A DNA stretch of 64,000 nt from an uncultured Muribaculaceae bacterium (lineage in GTDB: Bacteria; Bacteroidota; Bacteroidia; Bacteroidales; Muribaculaceae), in contig CALUIB010000010.1 in the NCBI GenBank assembly GCA_944320595.1, forward strand, positions 1 through 64,000. The letters run 5' to 3'. The position numbers and the translations under genes were made by a program. Positions 56,768 through 63,403 of the stretch are shown here, piece after piece. Below the pieces are notes generated by a model. The model was not told where the DNA came from and searched no databases. It worked only from the letters and a program-made list of their open reading frames with translations. Position 1 is the stretch's first letter. Each line of letters starts with the position of its first letter.

Positions 56768-58908
56768 AGTTCTATTGTTTTATTTCCGTTAAAAAATTCA
56801 GTCCATTCGTCATCGGTAAACAGGCGGCTGTCTTTTCCTGCCAGCGACAGCAGGGCGTCTTTCAGCTGCTCATGCCCTTTGGCCGTGTTTATACGGCTAA
56901 GGCTCTCGCGCAGAATTGCGCTTTTGTCATCGATTTCGGCGATGTTGCGGCGGAACTCCTCTTGCAGCTTTGCAAGTTCCTGGTCATATTTTTCTGCGGC
57001 AATTGCACTTTTGGCCCGTTGGGCTTGCAGGGTACCCCATGCTTCGAGCAGGTTGATAGTGCCTTGTATTGCTACATTGCCGGCATTGGCAATTTGCAGG
57101 GTACCTTCTTCCGACAATTCTGTATGCCGAACCGGGTTGTTTTGCTGTTTGTTGGTGACATCGATTGTAGTCTGTTCCCTTTCTGCTGCAATTCGGCGTT
57201 GTTTATTCACGTCACTTATAGCTTCTGCCATGGCATTGCCATCTATGAATGCCAATTGTCGCACGCCGTTGGCAAACGCGGCGATGTTTTGCTGCAGGTC
57301 GGGTGGCAGTTCTGTGTCTTGCCGTGTTATTGTTACACGCTCGGTAAGTTTTTGGTCGAGATGGCTTTCTGCGATTTCTCGGGCAATGCGTAACAGCTTG
57401 ACAATCGATTCAAGGTGCGGCAGTATTTTCTCACGAGTTGCTTGGGTAACTTTCAGTTCCCCCATGATGCGCTTATTAATGCGGTTTAGTTCCTGCCTAA
57501 GTTCCTGCCTGCGCGGTTGCAGGCGGGCGAGTGTAGCTTTTTGGTTCATCAGCTCGTCGTTGTCAAGTTTGATGTCGGTCTGCAAGTCTTCGTAACGGGT
57601 TATGACAGGCTTGCAAGCAATGTTCCACTCGTATATTTCACGGTTGTATCGTTTCCTGCCAAATAACAATGGTTTCTTGGGTTTGCTTTCTCGAGCCTGG
57701 GTGTATCGGTCAAGCATATTGGAAAGCAATGTGTTACACTTATCGATGTGTGCGGTGTAATATGCCAGATTGGTTTCGGCATCGGCTATTTCGGCCTCGA
57801 CCTCCCGGCATTGGTCAAGTATTTTGTCACGTTGTTGTTTCAGTGATTGGATGTTTGGATTTTTATAGATGCTGTCAACTATTTGTTGCCATTCTCCTTG
57901 TAGCACTTGGTCGCTGTATTGGCAGAAAGCCTCGCTTTGGGGAATAAACAGGTCGTTAAGCGTCTTGTATATCACAAGCAGGCGGCTAAGGTCGCCCTTG
58001 ACAAGTGTCACATCGTGTTTCACGCTGTTCTTTAGTGTCAGTAGTTCCTCCTTCAGTTCTGAGGTGCGGCTGCTTGCGTCGATGTAGTGCAATACCATGT
58101 TAAGCCCGGCAAGTAATAGCCCGGCTTGCTTGCTGCCTGCGCTGCGGTAGGAGTTGCTTGCCTGTTTGAGCGACTGTGAGAAACTTTCGGAGATGCTACT
58201 CATCAGTATCGAGCAGTGTTCGGTGATTTGGTCATAGTCGAGTTTGACGTTTTGCAGCATCTGCTGCGTGTCGAGCCATTCTATCGAGTCGAAGTCGAAT
58301 AGTTGAGGCGCGATGGCTTTTACCGAATCGCCGAAAGCATCGATAAGCACCAAGGCATAACGGCGGTAAATGTCGCAGACGTGGCTGCGCAATGTCACAA
58401 AGTCGGCGATTAGCACTTTTACGCTGTCGCGGGCACCGTCGTAGTTGCCTATAAGTTGTGAATAGCAGTCGAATAGGGCAGAGGCTTCCTTTCGCACTTC
58501 GGTTACTCCTTTAGTGCCGACTATGGTGCTGAGCAGGTCGAAACCTGAACTGCTTTGAGGGCGCATCATGGCGGCAATACTGTTTTCGAGTTTGCTGATT
58601 GCTTTGTTGCCGATGTCCATCTTGTTGTGCATCAGTGAGAACAGTTCCTCGGTGTCGTTTTCATTGGCAAAGAATTCCACTTGATAGCCGTAAACAATTG
58701 TATTGTGTTGGGCATTGTCGATGAATGACTCTTCAATCACTTTATTGCCATTGAACAGACGATAGGCTTCCCACACCAGCCGGTCGATTTCGTGGCTGTC
58801 GCTCATTTGCAGCTCGTAGGCGAGGTCGGCACGGGTGAATGTGCATTTTTCCTGCCATAGCCGGTGTGCAATGTCTTTGATTTTTTGGTAAATGATTTTG
58901 TCGTCCAT
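56764..58908 (-). CDS. 714-aa coiled-coil protein of unknown function
   Basis: A large soluble protein. The N-terminus (about 1-60, IKDIAHRLWQEKCTFTRADLAYELQMSD) could be a small winged-helix-like domain. The middle is all-helical, and residues about 370-530 are long coiled coils (LKQQRDKILDQCREVEAEIADAE). After another helical block it ends in a coiled coil around YDQELAKLQEEFRRNIAEIDD. There is no Walker motif and no signal peptide. ATG 58908 (MDDKIIYQK) lies 20 bp after the upstream membrane-protein gene; a longer frame to 59031 would overlap that gene. No family is recognised. Tight linkage to two membrane proteins suggests a membrane-associated complex. Confidence 0.75.
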   Translation of the reverse strand: MDDKIIYQKIKDIAHRLWQEKCTFTRADLAYELQMSDSHEIDRLVWEAYRLFNGNKVIEESFIDNAQHNTIVYGYQVEFFANENDTEELFSLMHNKMDIGNKAISKLENSIAAMMRPQSSSGFDLLSTIVGTKGVTEVRKEASALFDCYSQLIGNYDGARDSVKVLIADFVTLRSHVCDIYRRYALVLIDAFGDSVKAIAPQLFDFDSIEWLDTQQMLQNVKLDYDQITEHCSILMSSISESFSQSLKQASNSYRSAGSKQAGLLLAGLNMVLHYIDASSRTSELKEELLTLKNSVKHDVTLVKGDLSRLLVIYKTLNDLFIPQSEAFCQYSDQVLQGEWQQIVDSIYKNPNIQSLKQQRDKILDQCREVEAEIADAETNLAYYTAHIDKCNTLLSNMLDRYTQARESKPKKPLLFGRKRYNREIYEWNIACKPVITRYEDLQTDIKLDNDELMNQKATLARLQPRRQELRQELNRINKRIMGELKVTQATREKILPHLESIVKLLRIAREIAESHLDQKLTERVTITRQDTELPPDLQQNIAAFANGVRQLAFIDGNAMAEAISDVNKQRRIAAEREQTTIDVTNKQQNNPVRHTELSEEGTLQIANAGNVAIQGTINLLEAWGTLQAQRAKSAIAAEKYDQELAKLQEEFRRNIAEIDDKSAILRESLSRINTAKGHEQLKDALLSLAGKDSRLFTDDEWTEFFNGNKTIEL

Positions 58909-58928
58909 AGTTATTGTGTATTTGAAGT

Positions 58929-59453
58929 TTATTGTGCAGAGTGGAATAGCAATTGGCAGGCGGCGATGATGAGTGCCGAGCCTGTGATGGATGCGAACAC
59001 GGTGACGAAACGGTTGAATGTGTACATCCATGTGATTTCAAACAGGCTGACGTTGCTGTTTTGGTAAAACATTCTCAATGACACCACCTCGTTGATGTTG
59101 GCAGCAGTGAACACTGCCGCTGCTATAGCGGCGGCGAGCGCTACTATGCCACAGCCTATGGCAATGCCGCCGAGTCCGCCGAGCTGGGTATGGGTGTTTG
59201 CCAGGGCTGTGGCCATATAGATGGCTCCGGCGGCAAGCAGCAGGTTGACTATATCGGTAACCGTGCCTTTCGACGGGATGCCGCCTATGATGGTCTTGAC
59301 TAAGGCTGCCAAAATCGGCCCCATGATGGCGGCAAGCGGTTTGTTGTCGATTTCGGCGGAAGATGTAAACAATAATACTTCAAAGGCTGCCACTACGATT
59401 AATGTAGTGATGCCTTCCACATTGGCTATTATCCAAGCGATTGCAGTTTTCAT
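58929..59453 (-). CDS. Multi-pass membrane protein of unknown function
   Basis: A 174-aa protein with about five hydrophobic helices (roughly 10-30, 43-58, 68-84, 92-115, 146-168) rich in Ala, Gly and Ile. A short polar segment (SLRMFYQNSNVSLFEITWMY) precedes the last helix. No family recognised. It directly precedes the 714-aa coiled-coil gene, consistent with one unit. Confidence 0.7.
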   Translation of the reverse strand: MKTAIAWIIANVEGITTLIVVAAFEVLLFTSSAEIDNKPLAAIMGPILAALVKTIIGGIPSKGTVTDIVNLLLAAGAIYMATALANTHTQLGGLGGIAIGCGIVALAAAIAAAVFTAANINEVVSLRMFYQNSNVSLFEITWMYTFNRFVTVFASITGSALIIAACQLLFHSAQ

Positions 59454-59572
59454 TTTGTGTGTCGTTTTCGTTGGTTGACTCAGTATGCGTGAGATTCGTT
59501 TCGAGAATTGAAACGAATAAATTTAATAACGCAGATAATGGCTTCCTCCGTTTATTAATTCAATTCGGTTTA

Positions 59573-60127
59573 TTATGATATAGTTGTCAAGAAGTAAAGT
59601 GACGTAATCTTTTTTATCAACTGGATCCGGTTCTTCCTGTGCAACAATATTGTGTCCTTTAATACCAACTTCCTTATTTTGGCCTCAAACTTCGGGTCGA
59701 TTTCATCCGGGTCGATATCATCATCGTTATCATCAGAAGCATATTTGTCGTCAATAAATTGAGATATTTCAAAGTCCAACTCCTGTGCATCATTTCGTTG
59801 AGATATTAAATTTTCATATCGATTACAGATTTGGGTCAATATATCAATATCGTTGGCATCTGGATTGTTTTGATTGATGTAATCAGTCAATGAGTCAAGT
59901 GTTATCTTATTCTCCGAACTTTTTAGCAAGACGTTAACATCCACAGATAATTTTATGAATTTTTTCAACCACTTGGCAAAGTATCGGATTCCTTTCCTAT
60001 CATTCAACGAAAAAAGCACTGGGTTGTCATTGCCGTCCTCATCAGTAGAAAAGTTCTCTCCCGTTTCGTTGATTTTTTGCAGCATATAGCATGACAGGAT
60101 TTTCACGACGGTATTTTTGGTAATCAT
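59573..60127 (-). CDS. Acidic 184-aa hypothetical protein
   Basis: A cytosolic, helical protein with a strongly acidic stretch at about 128-147 (DDNDDDIDPDEIDP) and a basic C-terminus (LLHRKNRIQLIKKITS). AT-rich compared with its neighbours. No family recognised. It begins 8 bp after the zinc-ribbon gene. Confidence 0.65.
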   Translation of the reverse strand: MITKNTVVKILSCYMLQKINETGENFSTDEDGNDNPVLFSLNDRKGIRYFAKWLKKFIKLSVDVNVLLKSSENKITLDSLTDYINQNNPDANDIDILTQICNRYENLISQRNDAQELDFEISQFIDDKYASDDNDDDIDPDEIDPKFEAKIRKLVLKDTILLHRKNRIQLIKKITSLYFLTTIS

Positions 60128-60135
60128 GATTCTTA

Positions 60136-60360
60136 TTATTTGTTTTTGTCAGACGTTTCAGATTCTATTTGATCCCATATTGATTTATAACAGGCATCGC
60201 CATCGCCAAACAGCATGAATGAGGCAGGGCGAGTGCGCAGGCTGCCGCACCGGGGGCACTTTTGCGGCATGGAAAGTGTTGTGGCGCAATATTCAAAGTC
60301 GGGTGCTATGAATCTCTTGCCGCACCGGGAGCATCGGAATGTGCACAATCCTCGAAACAT
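60136..60360 (-). CDS. Small zinc-ribbon protein
   Basis: A 74-aa protein with two CxxC knuckles (CSRCGK at about 10-15 and CPRCGS at about 34-39), a classic zinc ribbon, followed by a polar tail. Such proteins often contact nucleic acids or act as subunits of larger complexes. Function unknown. Confidence 0.65.
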   Translation of the reverse strand: MFRGLCTFRCSRCGKRFIAPDFEYCATTLSMPQKCPRCGSLRTRPASFMLFGDGDACYKSIWDQIESETSDKNK

Positions 60361-60379
60361 AAATCTTTAATTTTTAAGT

Positions 60380-60601
60380 TCATGCTGCAAAGTCGGTATC
60401 GGTATCTTGTATGTTGCTTATTGCAGTAGTTAGTTGGTCTTTTACTTTATTGAATATATCAGGCGTTTTCACTCCACCTTTTCCAATCATTGAGGCAGTG
60501 ACATCTACCAAATATATCCGTTTTTCTTTCATGAAATCTTGTGCGTATAAATTCATGCATAAAAAGAGTATGGTAGAGATAAAAAGTATGGTTCGTTTCA
60601 T
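60380..60601 (-). pseudogene. Exported VWA-domain protein, truncated after the first motif
   Basis: A 73-aa open frame with a signal peptide (about 1-20, ending LYAQ) and the start of a von Willebrand A domain (KRIYLVDVTASMIGKG; DxTxS is the first part of the metal-ion-dependent adhesion site). A VWA domain needs about 180 residues; here a stop follows at residue 73 (DTDTDFAA) and the next gene begins. Hence a truncated remnant, unless the short product still has a role. Confidence 0.55.
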
Positions 60602-60612
60602 TATAAGCAGAT

Positions 60613-61101
60613 TTAGTATGAAAAGAATTTTGCGCGGTTCATCCAGTATTGGCGGCGTTCTTCTTCAAACTCGGGGCGGTTGATTTGCGAGTCGTCAAAA
60701 CTGTGTAGCACCTTGAAGTAGTCGTGGTGCTGGTACCATGTGAGTTCGGCAAACGGGCTGTCTTGCCGTTGCCCTATGTGGTGCAGTTCTATTTGATCCA
60801 TACCGGTGCGGTCACCTGGCCTACCCATGTCGGCCGATGAAAATGGCGCATAGCCTTCGTGCATGAGGTCGAGGTTGCTCCACCCGCGCCAGTTGTCGCG
60901 ATGGTAATGCTCTATCCACCATTCGGGAGTGAGCATTGCCGGGTCGAGCCGTGGCTGAATCAAGGCTCGCTTGCCACCCACAATCGCCTCCTCCAGCCCG
61001 GCATTGATGTAAACCTCGGCTTCTTCCCGCGACCGCAGAGCAACCATAATCTCACGGCTCCACCCCGTCTGTCGTCGTATTTCTTCTTTCCAATCACTCA
61101 T
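60613..61101 (-). CDS. Stand-alone LHH (HNH/Endo VII-type) nuclease domain protein
   Basis: A 162-aa protein whose C-terminal part has the LHH nuclease signature: NLDLMHEGYAPF, then MDQIELHHIGQ (LHH at 106-108) and DSPFAEL with a following histidine pair (125-126). In known cases this domain is the toxic tip of large polymorphic toxins. Here it is not fused to a delivery domain and has only a 90-residue helical N-terminus with no signal peptide. DNA cleavage is inferred from family. The genes around it have unknown function; any of the small downstream genes could be an immunity protein. Confidence 0.8.
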   Translation of the reverse strand: MSDWKEEIRRQTGWSREIMVALRSREEAEVYINAGLEEAIVGGKRALIQPRLDPAMLTPEWWIEHYHRDNWRGWSNLDLMHEGYAPFSSADMGRPGDRTGMDQIELHHIGQRQDSPFAELTWYQHHDYFKVLHSFDDSQINRPEFEEERRQYWMNRAKFFSY

Positions 61102-61122
61102 TGCAGTATAAGTTTCATTAGT

Positions 61123-61483
61123 TTATTTTTCCTCTAAATTTATACTACGATCAGAATTGAATTTTACATTATAGCCTTTTAAAAGTCCTGTCATGGCAAG
61201 GGTGAAACCGGCAATTATAGCCAATTCGGCGGCAGTAATGCTTAGTTCTGTGGCAGTAAGTGCAGTAGCACCTGCAATTAAACTTGTGCCTCCAGTGATT
61301 AGGGTTAAAGCAACTGAGGTTGCTATGATTTCACCCGCAGCTATAAGTTTACCCAATTTCTTGCGTTTTCGTTGTTTTTTGTATTTTGCTTTTTATTGTT
61401 TCGGCCAGTGTGCCGGTTATTCGAATGTGTGTTTCTTTGCTTTTTAAAGCCCGTTCAAGAGCTTCTTGTGTAGTTACCGTCAT
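61123..61483 (-). pseudogene. Small Ala/Gly-rich membrane protein split by a frameshift at an A6 run
   Basis: ATG 61483 opens a 44-codon frame (MTVTTQEALERALKSKETH... ending QEIG) that stops at 61349. The next frame, open to 61123, encodes a 77-residue hydrophobic protein with two or three helices (LIAAGEIIATSVALTLITGG, AAELAIIAGFTLAMTGLL), starting at best from TTG 61356. Removing one A from the six-A run at 61375-61380 joins both into one protein of about 118 residues (charged helix, KKQRKRKK-like basic linker, membrane part). Options: real mutation, sequencing error, phase variation or programmed frameshifting. Confidence 0.6.
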
Positions 61484-61487
61484 AATC

Positions 61488-61661
61488 TTATAAAGATTTT
61501 AGATATTTCAATAATGCACCAAATCCTGCAAGACCACCTAAAATTTTTAGGATTTTCTCGCGCTGTTCGGGTGTTGATTGTTTGTACAGTTCGATGATGG
61601 CATTCCATCCTTGTTTTGCCATTTCGAGTATTGATGTCGAGGTTATTGTTGTTGGTATCAT
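61488..61661 (-). CDS. 57-aa amphipathic peptide
   Basis: A short frame MIPTTITSTSILEMAKQG... ending LGGLAGFGALLKYLKSL. Residues 12-40 form a charged amphipathic helix (TPEQREKILKIL), and the last 17 are hydrophobic and basic, a membrane-active pattern. It ends 4 bp before the frameshifted gene's ATG, so the two appear coupled. No family recognised. Confidence 0.5.
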   Translation of the reverse strand: MIPTTITSTSILEMAKQGWNAIIELYKQSTPEQREKILKILGGLAGFGALLKYLKSL

Positions 61662-61905
61662 GATGTGTTATTGTGTTAGAGTTCATGTCAGGGTATAAAA
61701 AAGAGAGCGGGGCCGGCTTTTGGCTTATTTGGTCGCTTAGGCTCTCGCATTGCCATGAATCCTCAAATAAGTTAAAGCGGTCCACGCCCGTAACGGGTGT
61801 GAAGCTTGCTTCAACTGCTATTGACGGATTCAGTCTAAATTTGCGAGATTTAAGCGAATCAAATAACAGTTTACGGCTGTGTGGTGCTTGTCACACTGTA
61901 TGCTT

Positions 61906-62031
61906 TTATGTCGTTGTCAGTTTGCTTTTTGCTCCATAGGCATTTGGTTTTGATTTGTTGATATTCCAAAGGTAAGCAATGCAAGCGAAAAAAGCAAGAT
62001 TGAGGACATGGAAATCATACGAAAGTTTCAT
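61906..62031 (-). CDS. Possible 41-aa peptide
   Basis: A short frame beginning MKLSYDFHVLNLAFFACIAY, with one hydrophobic helix (about 9-22) and a basic C-terminal tail (NKSKPNAYGAKSKL). It lies between two hairpin blocks and overlaps the candidate minus-strand promoter at 61967. Coding is uncertain. Confidence 0.3.
   Translation of the reverse strand: MKLSYDFHVLNLAFFACIAYLWNINKSKPNAYGAKSKLTTT
61967..61997 (-). promoter_or_regulatory. Candidate promoter for the small-peptide/nuclease cluster
   Basis: On the minus strand TTG (61995-61997), a 20-nt spacer and TACCTTTG (61967-61974) match the Bacteroidetes consensus. Transcription would start near 61960 and read into the 57-aa peptide, the frameshifted membrane protein and the LHH nuclease. 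Confidence 0.5.
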
Positions 62032-62192
62032 AAAGTCCCGATAAGGGCGCGGACTGCGGTACTTTTTTGAGTGTATGTGTGTACTGAAAGGGCAGCATTA
62101 AAGGCTGCTTATGCATTGTGGGGCAACCAAGTTCCCCACCTGTAGAAGACGGCATACTATACCGTCTCTACAGGGAAAGATGCTTTTTACGG

Positions 62193-62306
62193 CTATTTGC
62201 CTTTCAGTAAAGTTGTGAGTATAGTACTGCCGATTGTGGCAACAACTGTTGCAATTTTTACAGTTGTTTCAACGCCTGAACGAATTTTGTCGGATTTTTT
62301 CCCCAT
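62193..62306 (-). CDS. 37-aa cationic peptide with one hydrophobic helix
   Basis: A short frame of the form MGKKSDKIRSG, then a helix (about 12-34, VETTVKIATVVATIGSTILTTLL) and GK at the end. It starts 13 bp after the stop of the AlbA_2-type gene, so it is likely in the same transcript. Charge and size resemble small membrane toxins or phage-type holins, but no family is recognised. Confidence 0.45.
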   Translation of the reverse strand: MGKKSDKIRSGVETTVKIATVVATIGSTILTTLLKGK

Positions 62307-62319
62307 GACTATGTGATTT

Positions 62320-63261
62320 TTAGTTTATAGTTTGCTTTTGATAATTGCGGATAAAGTCCACCATATCTTGCCCCTTGAGCAGGTGTGTGCTGCTGTCTTT
62401 GCGGACATATAATTCGGTTCCGTTGATAAGTACCACGTCTCCATTGTAATCAACATCGATTTTGGCACAAATGTGCCCTTCGCTTTCAAACCAGGAGATT
62501 CGGGTTTGGCACATGAGTGCGGCCGAGGCTATTTGTTTGTATAGATTTTGGAACATGGCAGTGAATTTTTCACGGTTGTAACCGTTTGCGAAGTGCTGGA
62601 ACTCGTTTTCGATGCCGCAAATTTCGCCGTCATCTTTTATCCCGACAAACACGGTGCCACGGTGTTTGTCGCTATTGGCAAAGCCGACGAGTGTCCTGAT
62701 TATTTTCCGCAATTGGAATGTGGGGTCATTGTCTTTCCCAGGATTGGGAGGGTTGATGAAACTCGACTTGTATTCGATGGTTTCATTTTCCATAGGGAAT
62801 GCAGGCTTATGCAACAGTTTGCGCAGATAGGGGCACGCTACGGCCACATTTTGTTCTGAAATTATTTTCAAAGCCTCGTTACGTGTTTCAGTATCAAATT
62901 CCGAAATTCTTTGGCCAAATTCGGCTACCAGTTCTTTCAATTTGTCGGGTGAATTGAAATCTATTTTTGTAATGTTGCCGAAATTGTCGGCCATGCTTGT
63001 TGCACATGGTTTTGCTACCTGCTGTGGCGGATATATATCATGGGCAGGATAGTAGTATGTTTTGCCATCTGTGCGAATCTTCTTGCGCAATTGTATCTCT
63101 TGCCCTGTTTTGAGCGTTCCGTCCTCATCAAGCATTTCGTGTGGGTAAATGCAATATTGCATTATATGAACCGGGATAGAAAATTCATTTTCGCCTGCGG
63201 CGTAAAATTGATAATAATTTGAAGTCTTGTTGGTGATTGTTCCAACGATTTTACTCAACAT
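62320..63261 (-). CDS. AlbA_2/Schlafen-type putative nucleic-acid-binding protein
   Basis: A 313-aa protein. The C-terminal half has the AlbA_2 (Schlafen core) pattern: ENETIEYKSSF at about 157-167, IIRTLVGFANSDKHRGTVFVGIKDDGEICGIE spread over two blocks, and the closing YVRKDSSTHLLKGQDMVDFI. The N-terminal 150 residues are not recognised. Bacterial proteins of this class are variously linked to transcription control, RNA cleavage or phage defence. It heads the transcript that includes the 37-aa peptide. Confidence 0.8.
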   Translation of the reverse strand: MLSKIVGTITNKTSNYYQFYAAGENEFSIPVHIMQYCIYPHEMLDEDGTLKTGQEIQLRKKIRTDGKTYYYPAHDIYPPQQVAKPCATSMADNFGNITKIDFNSPDKLKELVAEFGQRISEFDTETRNEALKIISEQNVAVACPYLRKLLHKPAFPMENETIEYKSSFINPPNPGKDNDPTFQLRKIIRTLVGFANSDKHRGTVFVGIKDDGEICGIENEFQHFANGYNREKFTAMFQNLYKQIASAALMCQTRISWFESEGHICAKIDVDYNGDVVLINGTELYVRKDSSTHLLKGQDMVDFIRNYQKQTIN

Positions 63262-63403
63262 AATTAATTTTAAAATTTATTTAATAATGTGCAGATTGAA
63301 TCTGCATCATTCATTTTGAATGACGTTGCAAAATTATGGTATTGAATCGGCAAAAATAAGCTATAAGGAATTTTAGATGGTTACATTGTTGCAAAACAGT
63401 ATT

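Larger units (their letters stand above)
61700..62210. other. Hairpin-dense region between small-peptide genes
   Basis: Three structured blocks are seen. (1) GAGAGC/GCTCTC at 61703-61708 and 61741-61746. (2) An outer stem 61756-61762/61826-61832 enclosing 61776-61781/61814-61819 and a strong hairpin 61783-61790/61794-61801. (3) A four-helix junction: closing stem 62083-62091/62200-62208 around hairpins 62092-62096/62104-62108, 62119-62127/62131-62138 and 62139-62152/62162-62174. Strand of the RNA is unknown. A minus-strand promoter may lie at 61967-61997. Part of it overlaps short open frames, so coding potential is not excluded. Confidence 0.4.

Noticed and set aside
56693-57595. Open frame of 300 codons on the plus strand
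   Set aside because: It is antisense to the coiled-coil gene and is Ser/Cys/Arg-rich without any domain, the usual shadow of a helical acidic protein.
61480-61785. 101-codon frame starting with GTG, opposite in phase to the 57-aa peptide
   Set aside because: It lacks an ATG, overlaps the more protein-like 57-aa frame and includes the hairpin region; coding upstream of it cannot be excluded but is not supported enough to call.
62139-62174. Strong palindrome considered as a CRISPR repeat
   Set aside because: It occurs once, with no regularly spaced copies and no cas genes nearby.
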